A stretch of 64,000 bases of DNA from Neodontobutis hainanensis (lineage: Eukaryota; Chordata; Actinopteri; Gobiiformes; Odontobutidae): NCBI GenBank assembly GCA_024349245.1, contig JALDNG010000026.1:2676501-2740500 (forward strand), written 5' to 3'. Of this stretch, positions 13,001 through 23,042 are shown in pieces (position 1 is the first letter of the stretch; each line of letters starts with the position of its first letter). The notes under the pieces are model-generated. The model did not search any database. It was given only the letters and a program-made list of their open reading frames with translations, and was not told the origin of the DNA. Made by a program: the position numbers and the translations under genes.

Positions 13001-13659
13001 AAAAATATCCCTAAGTGTCCCCCGACTCTGTAAGCCTTTTGCTATTTAAATTGGGGATTAGGGTTATAACAGGTTAAACCCACCAACACTGAGGTCACAC
13101 TGAGCTAATATGGTACATCATATGTCATAACACTTAAAACATCATGAGTAATGATCATTTAGAATATATTACTTTATAATACACTGGTTATTATAATTGA
13201 TACATAGTTTTTTACTTTAAATGGCTCACTTTGATGCATTGAGTTACATCAACATCAAACACATAATAATGCAATATTACTATGAACCTAACTAAATGTG
13301 TGAAAAATAATGTTACAAGAATATCATCAACACATTTTGCATTACTTAGCACTCATTTAACACAAGCTCAGAAGATACATTTCCATATTTTTTGGGATGG
13401 ATATTTAAAGCAAAATGCAAAATTGACTGGGGTTGAAACAAATCCCACCTGAACCCTGACTCAACATGTCAAGATCCTGTAGTGGGTGTTTTGCTATATT
13501 CTGCAGTGGCTCTCAAATTCTATTTAAAAAAACACGTGTTGTGCAAAACCACTATTTTGTGGTGTTGCATTAGTTCCAACAACATTCGATTATGATTAGG
13601 ACCAATACTGATTTAATAATATTTAACAATTCCAGTCTTATCTGTTGGGACAACTGTCT

Positions 13660-13910
13660 AAATTGTAAATGGTGTCCATTTATATAGTGCTTTTTTGTAA
13701 CTGGCTGTACCAAAGCGCCTCACATGGTACTTCCATTCACCCCCTGGGGTAAACGCCTTCTCCAACTGCCACCAAACTCACCACTATAATCAAGTGTCTT
13801 GCCCGAGGACACAACAACAATATGAACTGGGGAGCGCAGAAATTGAACCACTAACCTTTTGGGTTACAGGACACCCACTCTACCACCTGAGCCACTGCGC
13901 CACTAAGCAA
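13660..13910 (-). mobile_element. tRNA-derived SINE, reverse orientation
   Basis: On the minus strand it reads from a tRNA-like head (GCGCAGTGGCTCAGGTGGTAG near 13900, then GGTTAGTGGTTCAAT) through TGTCCTCGGGCAAGACACTT to a tail with GCGCTTTGG and an AGCACTATATAAATG-like end near 13675. The tail differs from that of the SINEs at 614 and 14158, so this is a second SINE family or subfamily. Confidence 0.65.
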
Positions 13911-14157
13911 AGACTTTCTCTAGCTCCTCTGGGATAATACCAAGGCAGACTCTTAAGTGTGTTCAGAACACCTTTTAAGGAAGGCGTCCAGGACAGGTGC
14001 TTTAACTGGCTACTCTTGATGTGGGCGGTTCCCGAGCTCCTCAAACTACCTGTAAGGAAGCACCCAGCCACCCTACGGAGGAAACTCATTTCAGCTGCCT
14101 TTTCCTGAGATTTTGTCCTTTCGGTCATGACCCACAGTTATACACTGTATCTAAGTA

Positions 14158-14402
14158 GGGCGCAGTGGCTCAGTGGTAGAGCGGTCGGCATTCACCCGGA
14201 AGGTAGGCGGTCCGATTCCCGCTCTCCCCACAGTTAATACTGTCGTTGTGTCCTTGGGCAAGACACTTAACCTCCCTTGCCTCCAGTTGCTGTAACACTG
14301 GTGAATAGAACCTTAAAGTATGCTTTAAATGGAAGTGTCAACTAAAAATGTAAATGTAACACTGGTAATTGGGAGCTTTGGATAAAAGCGTCTACTAAAT
14401 AA
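14158..14402 (+). mobile_element. tRNA-derived SINE with partly duplicated 3' tail
   Basis: Same family as the element at 614: tRNA-like head GCAGTGGCTCAGTGGTAGAG, body TGTCCTTGGGCAAGACACTT, tail TTGGATAAAAGCGTCTACTAAAT. The stretch with TAACACTGGT occurs twice (near 14293 and 14357), and a degenerate AAGTGTCAACTAAA tail precedes the final one. This suggests tail duplication or insertion of one SINE end into another. It lies head to head with the SINE at 13660-13910. Confidence 0.7.
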
Positions 14403-14915
14403 CTGTTAAAAAAAGTGAGAGTAGGAACGTAAGTTGACCATTAAATCGAGAGCTTCTCTTTTCAGCTCAGCTCCTTTTTTACCACAACAGCCCGTGTAAC
14501 ATTTTATTAACTAGCATATGGTTTGACCTGTTTTAGTTTATTTCATTTACTTTTATTTGAAATACCATTTTCTTTTTATTTTATTTTGTGTGGTGTATTG
14601 CCTGCTGTAGGAGGAGGATTATTGGAGGATTGTAGGAGAAAGCATTCATAATGTACTCATGATAAATTAATAATACTTTTCCAATACAAATGTTTGTCAT
14701 AAATTATGATGTACATTATAGTTCCTTCTGTAAATACTACACACAAATTCAAACAATATCAAGTCAATAATATAAATCAATCATAATCAATTTATTAACT
14801 TGTTGGTAATTAACTAAAGACAAGAAGAAACAAGAGCAAAGAATAGCCCTGGCAAAGTATGAGATTAATGATAAAATATAAATCCTTATATTTTTTGAGA
14901 ACTCATGGACTAGAC

Positions 14916-15134
14916 CGAGGTGCCCAAACAGGTTCCCTCAGTCCCCTCAGTTTCAGACAAGGTAATGCCTTATTGGAGCCCTGCGAACTTAACCTTTTTG
15001 ACCTGACCTTACGCTGTTTGACCCAGACCTTTTTGGACTTATAAAGTGTAAAAATGTTTAACCGATGAACCAATTTCAGTTGCAAAACATGACTATCACT
15101 GGCGGGCCAAATCAAGCCCCTTACGGGACCCCTG
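14916..15134. mobile_element. hAT-type MITE with 8-bp target-site duplication
   Basis: A 219-bp segment flanked by the octamer GACTAGAC (14908-14915 and 15135-15142). The right end reads CAGGGGTCCC on the minus strand, a typical hAT terminus. The left end CGAGGTGCCC is an imperfect mate. It has no coding capacity. The 8-bp duplication and terminus fit a non-autonomous hAT element. Confidence 0.65.
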
Positions 15135-15142
15135 GACTAGAC

Positions 15143-17594
15143 CATTTAATCTATATATCAAGGTGAGAAAATGCTCACAGCGCACACTTTTTAAGTCTAG
15201 GCATCAAACCTTTGCTAATCTCTGACTGAAATGTGCTGTGTTGTCAGACTGACGCTGTAAACTCTGCTGTGAAAGGCAGAAGAGGAAACTGTGTCAGTGC
15301 TGTTTATTTGGATGGCAAGACTAGGTAATTAGGAAAAACACCAGCAGCACAAGGCTAGGGGTCACTTCAAATTTGCAGTTTTGGCTTTCTTTTTCTCCAC
15401 ACCCCACAACAGTGTCCTGTAACATTAATCAGTATTGATTTTTCACACCCAGGTTTTTAAAGATATGAATTCACTCATTTAAGAGGCAGCGCCAGGTTAG
15501 CCATCATTCTCTTATAGACTGTATATGATCCTATTTGCCATGTTAATTGGATATGGGGGAAATTAGACAGGCCCGAACGGTATGCCCTTTGGATTTTTGA
15601 CCATCATCGCAGCAGGATAGAGATCACAGTGTTCACATATTAAAAAAGACGATGAAATCATAATCAAAGAAAATTACATTTAAGTCAGGCATTAATAGTA
15701 CACCCCACAGGAATGAACTGTTCTGTCCATATTCATGATTACATGATGCTACACTGTGTGGGAGGGTTATTTTATGATGATGCTGAGTAGGGGGAGGGCT
15801 AGTGGTACATACTAATGAGATGATGATCATTTCCCAAAGTCTCAAACATTAATGTGTGTGTATGAAAAAGACTGAATAAGATTTCCAACACTTACAAAGT
15901 GATAGTTTCATGTCTGCTCCCCACGTACTCTCATCAGTGTTTAATGTACTGTAAACCGAATGCTTCACCTCTTTCTTCCCCTTTTCCTCACCTATTTCTC
16001 ATTTCCTCTATAGTCATTTACAAGACGCCTGCAATATATTTCTCATCATCACAGGTAACTGACTTGCTCACTTTCACTGCCAGCGTGAAACTCATATAAT
16101 CATTAAAGAAGATATTACCAAGTTTAGTTTTACAGCAATAATATACTTTTATACTTCAGTATAAAAAATGAAGAGTAGACTTAGAATAATCTTAAAATGT
16201 ATAAAAACATAACATGTTGAAATATTACTTATGTCTAGATTGAATTTGTGGCCATACTAAACTGCAACCTAATGTCGTCACAATTTTTAAAAAGAGTTAA
16301 AATGCCAGGTTTTACAATGTATTGTGAAGCACCATGTTAAGTCCTAAATGCCGGAAATAATATTCTATATCTGTACTGCACTGCGCACTCACATCTGAGT
16401 ACTAACAACACACATCTCTGCTCTGTTTCATTATTGATAGACCACATTGACCTGTTTGTCTCTCTTCACTGATGAGAATGATTTGCCTTCCTGTTTGTCC
16501 TCTGGGCTCTTTAAGAGGAATACAGATTCTCGTACAGAGCTGTTAAAAGCAAACCGGTTGAAGGAAAATCCTGTAAGAACTGATGATCAGCACAAAATGA
16601 AAATTACAGGACGCTTTTCATTAAGGCCAAGCGATCTCAGTGGTACCCTATGCGTCATGCTGAAAGGATATACATAATTAGTTCTGCCTAGAGGACAGGC
16701 CTTGTAAAACCCAACCAGTATGTATTATAATATATTGGAGCAAATGTTGTTAGATCCTGCTTTCATGTTCTTGCAGAGCCCAAACTATATCTAAGAGGAC
16801 AGATGGCCATCCCTGTTGGTGTGATTTTCCACAGCTTCTCCAAGTTAATACACACGGCATATGGACAAGCGTCACAGGGTGGGGACTGGCACAGGGCCCT
16901 CAGGAGAGCACGCTGACAAGATAGGGGATACATGATGAGTTTCCAAATTGTTGGTCCACAATGATCGAAAACGTTCAAAACCCAAAACACTGAACAGACA
17001 CATTTCACTTAATAAATGTTCCCGGTCACCAGAAAGTTAACTTGTGGGTTGTCCCTGGTTAGCTGTAACCAATACAAGAGATTAGGTCACACCTTTTATA
17101 GGGTGCACTGGTTGTAGTCTGCCATAAGCCATTAGAACAAGGGTAGAGCAGCAGTTTATCCTCATTTAGGACAACCTATGTCAAAAGATCTCCGGATAAT
17201 TACCTCGTGCCTCAGATCTCTGTATACTTGATCTTTCCTTCTGCTGTTCCCCACCTCCACCCCACATTACTGGACCCACCCCAGCTGAAAGGATTAATGG
17301 CTTTCTGAAAAAATATTAAATGAACTGAAAAGCCCACTGACAATGCAAATTAATTCACAGCTACCATGTTAATATTGATTACCTTGAAGTTGGACACAAT
17401 CTATCATTCGTTTAAAAAATACAAGACTGATTTTGAGAGCTGGGCTGATAACATCTATGGATGTGAACGATGATCAGATGTAAAAATGGCAGCTGCTCAC
17501 TCTGTACTGCCATCAAGTGGTTAAAGCTGACATTTCTAGACCAATGGAAAAAGTTTAACTTTTAAACTTGAGTAAGATTTTTATGTTGTATGTA
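15143..17594. other. Gene-free intergenic stretch between marchf9 and tspan31
   Basis: About 2.4 kb without recognisable exon, repeat family or conserved peptide. I specifically looked for cyclin-dependent kinase 4 exons, because CDK4 lies in this interval in human, and saw none. Confidence 0.4.
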
Positions 17595-17811
17595 GAATGG
17601 AATAATGGAATTCTAGAATGAAATGATTGAATTCTAAAATGGAATAATGGAATTCTAGAACGTCACAATGGCATTCTAGAATGGAATAATGGAATTCTAG
17701 AATGAAATGATGGAATTCTAAAATGGAATGGAATAATGGAATTCTACAATGGAATGGAATAATGGAATTCTACAATGTCATAATGGAATTCTAGAATTGA
17801 AAAATAGAATT
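17595..17811. repeat. 21-bp minisatellite with higher-order ABCD organisation
   Basis: Ten units of a 21-bp motif ending in GGAATTCTA, two of them lengthened to 26 bp by an extra GGAAT. Units A (17595), B (17616), C (17637), D (17658) are followed by A' (17679), B' (17700), C' (17721, 26 bp), C'' (17747, 26 bp), D' (17773) and a last unit at 17794. That last unit is split by the solo LTR and completed at 18333-18335. Confidence 0.9.
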
Positions 17812-18328
17812 TGTGGTGTAATATTTCTATGTGAAGGGTTTGTTTTTGTGTGCTTAGTTTATTATTCACTTTGGGGGGTTTATGTTACTTATCTCAGGAT
17901 TTATAGTTATGCATGGATGAGAATACGTTATGATAATACAGCTAAGATCATGGGAAGGTAAAAGAGAAAACATGATGTCAAAAATGTATGGTTTAAATCA
18001 TGATAAGGTGGTTGTGCAAACACACACAGGGAAAATTTACTGGACAGAGAGTCTTTGTCTGGAGAAACCAGGTTTCAAAGGAAGAAGATGCCGATGAGGA
18101 GGGGTCCTCAATGCCCTAACGAAATAGACATAAATAAACTGTCATGTGAAAACTGTATAAAAGCTTGGGTCTAATGTGTAATCTTCAGTAGAGCAGGTGT
18201 GTCTACTCGGATCGTTTATTGTGTTGGTTGTGAACAATAAAGACTGTATGGCATTGAAATGTTGGTGCGTTCATGACTTATTCCATCTTATTGTGCCAAA
18301 GACTGAGAGGTCAGTTTTGGACACAACA
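17812..18328 (+). mobile_element. Solo LTR of an endogenous retrovirus
   Basis: The 517-bp segment starts TGTGGTGT and ends ACACAACA, so its ends form a TG...CA imperfect inverted repeat. It is flanked by the 4-bp duplication AATT (17808-17811 and 18329-18332). Inside, in the correct order, are a TATA box TATAAAAG (18156-18163) and a polyadenylation signal AATAAA (18236-18241). Removing it restores a perfect 21-bp minisatellite unit. There is no primer-binding site followed by gag/pol on either side, so the internal part is gone, probably by LTR-LTR recombination. A 4-bp duplication fits gamma/epsilon-type retroviruses. Confidence 0.85.
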
Positions 18329-18356
18329 AATTCTAGAATGGAATATATATATATGT

Positions 18357-18661
18357 ACATGTAATTACAGTTTTTTATCATTTTGTACAAGGCACCATCA
18401 AGGCATTTTGGGTAAAACTACAGTAATACAACAAAATGAGCATCACCTGCTTCCAATCAAGGGTTTTATTTGGAAAATTAAGTCTCAAAAATCCATTAGA
18501 ATAACAAGGGCACACAAATTCAAAGTGAGGTGTGAAATATGGCATACTAACACAAAAAAGCTGTCGAGGTTTGTTGTTTACACCAGCATGAACTCCAAAC
18601 CAGCAGCAGGAAATCTATCAGCGCAATTAACAGGTTCAAGTAAGACATGTAATTACAGTTT
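18357..18661. repeat. 17-bp direct repeat bounding a 271-bp segment
   Basis: ACATGTAATTACAGTTT is present at 18357-18373 and exactly again at 18645-18661. The intervening segment has no clear terminal repeats, poly-A tail or coding sequence. It may be an insertion with a long target duplication or a local duplication remnant. It overlaps the possible 3' end of the tspan31 transcript; a minus-strand AATAAA lies at 18465-18470. Confidence 0.55.
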
Positions 18662-19223
18662 GTTGTTAAGTTAAAAACACAAAACAAACATTGTAAAGAT
18701 AAGGAGTAAATGTTCAGGGAAATGTCAAACAACTCAAGAGGCAAACACAGCTTAATCATCATAACCACAACATAACATCTGCATTATTATGCTTAACTTA
18801 AAAAAGATCCTAAAAATTTGACATTTTTTTTACAAAGCATTTAACACTGATGCACAAAAAGGTGACTTATTAGGTTATTATTACACAATTAGGACAAAAA
18901 AAAAATCAAAAGAATTTATGCAGAAATAAAAACGCAAAGAGCGCACATTTTTTTTATATTTAACACTATAAAAAACAAAGAGGCATTGCAAAACATTTTG
19001 CACAGATTTTCTTCAAACAGCACTTTACAGATTGTAAAATGTTCCAACTACACAGGTAATGCAAAGTACCTGAATCCACTGCTCTACAACCAAAATCTAA
19101 ACTAAGTCACGTCAACACGAAGGAAAACCATTGAAGTACAAGTAGTGTGGACTGGACCCTGGCATAGACCTCATCTATGCAGGTAAACTCCCACAATAAG
19201 TGGTACTAACGACAAGGTTTATT
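18465..19223 (-). terminator. Candidate tspan31 polyadenylation signals
   Basis: AATAAA hexamers on the minus strand at 19223-19218 and 18470-18465 are candidates for ending the tspan31 transcript, giving a 3' UTR of roughly 0.8 or 1.5 kb. The sequence alone does not decide which is used. Confidence 0.35.
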
Positions 19224-19995
19224 TAAATTAAGTAATGAAGCACTATGTACAATAACAAGACAGCAGTCCGGCGGCATTCTAATATTAGTACTAGCATTGT
19301 TAAGAAATATGTTGGCTCAGTTACAGTTCATAAATACTGGAACCCCACTGACTAACCATGACACATTGCTCCCTCCTAAGCCAGGTAAATCCTTGCATTT
19401 ATGTCTACTAATAACATACAAGCAATTCAGAATCTACTTTACATGACATGTAGAGTATTCCACCCTTGAATCCACTTGGAGATCTGACTTACTGTTAGGA
19501 CCACTCTGGACACGTTTGGGTATACAGCCCTATCAACACTCATATACAGTAAAAGGTGGCACTACAGAGACAAGGAGGGTTCAAGGTGCATACAGGAAAC
19601 TTGGACTCTGCACAGTCATTTGGTGTCATTTGGGACACATGCAAAGATGTCACATTGCTTGTTTAGGAGCAGAAACCTAGCAAGCGGCAAGAGAAATATG
19701 ATACTCAAATCAAGGTTGGATCGTGATACCAACAAGTCAGACTTCTTGGTATTACAGGTAATCCTTTCATACACAAGTACCACACTCCTTCCACTTCAGG
19801 TTGTAGGTGAAAAGGTGCCTTAGTCTCAGGTAATAGTTTATAGCATTCCTTTGTTTTTGTCTGTGCTGCAGATTGTCCATTCTGTATTGTCGGAGTTGGT
19901 GTAATACATGCCTGAGTGTTTGCCTCTGCGTGGACTATGTGCCAGTGTGTGTGAAAACGCATTTCAGTGGATGTACCAAACATGTGGGAGAAACA

Positions 19996-22076
19996 CTATA
20001 GGAAAGCACTTGGGTTCGCTCGTGGATCTTTTTGGTTCCGGTAGCGTACGGCAAGCCACACTCCAAGGATCTGTAAAAGAAGTCAAAATTATAATTGTTT
20101 ATAAAAACACACATAACCTTAAAATATAGCACCGTTGACTATAAACATTCTACAAGGAGTTCACAGACCCCACACTCACCTCTGTAAAACTGAAGAAGAG
20201 CCCCACACCACCAAGGATCTCCAAAGCCTCTGTTGCATGATCCAGCATCAAACTCCCACAGATGGGACAGTTGTTGTACTGTTTACATACCTTTAAGAGA
20301 AAATATATCACATAATAAAAAGCATTTAGGCTTAGTATTACTCTATAAATGTCAGATAAACCCATAACAGTTACCCACATTACAGCCAAGCTACATTACT
20401 ACATGTTTAGGTTATGACTTACAGCAGGGCAAGTAACCCAATCTTGATCAAACTGCGAATGGTTGGAGTTGTCCTTGAGTAATCCGCAGCAGTTTAGCTG
20501 GCTCTCCAGGTCCATTCTTGTGTTATTGTTCAATATTCTCCATGAGGAGCTCAGAAGCGCCTCCTGGTAAAAGAAGATGAACAATAAACATTATATAAAA
20601 AAGAGACAACAAAAAAAAACAACAACAGAGGAGCAGAATAAAGTGTTCTTACCTGTTGCCCACGATTCATTGCCAAACAGGAACAAGAAACTCCAAATTG
20701 GAACAGAAAAACAATGAATAGAATAACCATGTACTGGCAAGTATGGTTAAAGAAATAATAGACAGTATACAATATATAATACCAATATATGTACATCCAC
20801 ACATCTCAATTCATCATCCTCCAAAAGTGCCAACACAGACAAAGGATACAAAGAAAAGCATGACTTGGTGATGATGTATCGCTCCTATCAGTCCTACAAT
20901 GGAAATGAGCAGCAGGAAAAAGCCCACTGCAATGACCCCACCGATGATGTGAATGCTGGAAACCAAGCCAAAGCCCTTTCCCCATGCTGCTACTCCAATT
21001 AACAGCAGGCCAACCAGCTACAGGAGAAGAAAGTTAACAAGAGTCAGCTGAGCAGAGCATGTTCACTGTGTAACACATTTCACCAGTCGCTCCACAAACA
21101 CGTGATACAACGCACTGATGATAATCTGACCCAGTTTTATTGTAACCCTAATCCTAACCCAGTTACATGTGTTTTGTTAATGTGTCCTAATATGAATTGA
21201 CTTTATACTCTAACAAGCAACTGCTGCATCACATTGTGACTCAGCTGTTAAAAACACTGTGACTGTTGACATGTGTGCAACCTCCAAATATGTGGTCCGG
21301 CAAAGAGATCTTGTGCTTGCTGACAAACTAAAATTAGAAATTAGAAAACAGAAAAAATACCTATGAATTACAACAGTTAAAAACATATAATCAATAGTTC
21401 GTGACTGAGTCAAGAAAATATGATGCATAGGTAAATGACTGTAAATACATTATTATTAAGTTAGATACTTAAACAATTTGTCACATTGTTAATAAGCATT
21501 ACATCACAGAGTCCCCGTATAGCCTAGCATAAGTGTTGACTTCTCACATGACTGCTATTGATTAAACCCACTTTGTACAAAATCGAGTATTGCTGTACAA
21601 TGAAAGGAGGCTAAGAATACACTTTAAGTTTGAGATTATTGGTCCGATGGTCTATACGCTAAAGCGAAACCGCATAACACAATGGCGATAGCTCGTATAT
21701 AAGTGTAAGTACGTATGCATGTAACCAACAAGCTAGCTTTATTAACAGAAAAGCACATCGGCGTGCTACTTTTTTAGCTAGGCTACGCCGTTTACGCAAC
21801 TAGCTTTACTACACTATAAAATATTTACATGTAAACCGAATATCTAACGTCAGAAAGTACATACCATTCTGGATTCAGCAGCATGCAGGGCAAATGTAAA
21901 AAAAAAAAACATTTCTAGAAAATTACTAATTACCAACGTTCTCCCCAAACCCAGTTAGCCTATGCTAATAGAGCTAGCTAAACTTAGCGTGATGATCCAC
22001 CCTGTACACTTACCATGTAAACCACATTCAGAGAACAAAGCGCATTTTTTGAACAGGTGAAGCCACCACAGACCAT
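19996..22076 (-). CDS. tspan31: Tetraspanin-31
   Basis: Six coding exons: 22076-22014, 21017-20850, 20733-20653, 20563-20423, 20290-20180 and 20070-19996. All are in phase 0 and give 212 aa (human about 210). The N-terminus MVCGGFTCSKNALCSLNVVY and C-terminus RNQKDPRANPSAFL are close to mammalian TSPAN31. Four transmembrane segments are visible. The large extracellular loop carries the tetraspanin CCG motif (in LNCCGLL) plus further cysteines in VTCPAVCKQYNNCPICG. Tetraspanins organise membrane microdomains; the specific role of TSPAN31 is poorly defined. It lies head to head with agap2, about 0.8 kb between start codons, as in human. Confidence 0.95.
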
Positions 22077-22186
22077 TTTTAAAATCCACACCTGACTTGA
22101 GCACGTTACTGTATAAAACCTAAATATAAGTTTTAGCTGTCTGTCTTTACAGAGCGCTGTTGTTACTAAAGTGTTTTTGATCAGAG

Positions 22187-22235
22187 GCGTGTCCAATGAC
22201 GTCTGTGACACGCATGACGCCAGAACGCCGACGTT
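22187..22235 (-). promoter_or_regulatory. Candidate tspan31 core promoter elements
   Basis: About 110-150 bp upstream of the tspan31 ATG there is a CCAAT sequence (22193-22197, plus-strand reading), overlapped by a CRE-like TGACGT (22197-22202), with a second TGACG at 22215-22219. The local CpG density is higher than in the flanks. The assignment is by position and motif only. Confidence 0.35.
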
Positions 22236-22728
22236 TACACATGTTGGCTTTAGTAAGTTTAGAAAAGCCAAGTGATAGGACTCTTAAACAATTGATTTAG
22301 CTTAAGCTACAATATCAGTAGAGCTTGAGTGTCTAATAACTGCCTACAAGGTGTTTATTTTGTTTTAGGGTCAACTAATATACTGTAGGCTACCTTCATA
22401 ACACATAAGCCTATAGCTATTACAGTGACAATTCAAAAGTAGGCATCGGGAGTTGGAACATAGTTTTAGCAGATCTAGGATTGAGTAGTTTACACTGTTA
22501 AATGTTTTCTTATGCTATTGTATCAACTTATTCAAACCAGATAATAATTTATAATTTATCTTTCCAAAGCATTTTGCTAACCAAGAACATTTTTGTGTTG
22601 TGTCACCCGGCAGTGCATTGAAAGCTACTGTTTAGATATGATTTGAAATAAGGAAGTGAAGTCAGTTCAGTTTGAACCTGCAGAGGAAACAGAGAAGCAC
22701 ATTGTTGAGAGCAGAAATCTTGTGGTCT

Positions 22729-22749
22729 AGAGAGAGAGAGAGAGAGAGA
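22729..22749. repeat. (AG)n microsatellite
   Basis: About ten AG dinucleotides, 131 bp upstream of the ATG of agap2 exon 1a, so probably within or just before its 5' UTR. Confidence 0.85.
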
Positions 22750-22879
22750 AACTCTTGAGTCTGGGCTTCTTTTGTACTACCTCTGTGACTTGAGTTTGTA
22801 TGCATCTGTGGAACAAACAGTCAGAAGTTCAAATGGGATGAACAACTGGTTCACCTGAGTATAGGATCTGTGTGTCAGG

Positions 22880-23042
22880 ATGAGCGGCAGCAGCAAATCG
22901 GTGCACTCTACTGCAATTAAAGCAGAGATCAAGAGGCACGAATCTCTTCAGAGTGTAATCAACAGACTTTCCAAGCAGTTTGAAAGAGTCGCAGATGCAC
23001 AGCTGCGCTCAGGCCTTAAGGTTTACCTCCACAGTATTCAAG
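22880..23042 (+). CDS. agap2: agap2 alternative first exon 1a (short, PIKE-A-like N-terminus)
   Basis: ATG at 22880 opens a 54-codon frame ending in phase 1 at a GTAAGC donor. The peptide contains TAIKAEIKRHESLQSVINRL, resembling the AIRAEIQRFES start of AGAP1/AGAP3 and the short AGAP2 form. It skips over exon 1b to join exon 29784 in frame. A separate promoter would lie in the 0.8-kb gap shared with tspan31. Confidence 0.8.

Noticed and set aside
17595..17811. CRISPR-like spaced repeat array
   Set aside because: Units are contiguous with no unique spacers, and the context is a vertebrate genome.
17812..18328. Full endogenous retrovirus
   Set aside because: Only one LTR is present; no primer-binding site, gag, pol or second LTR is seen on either side.
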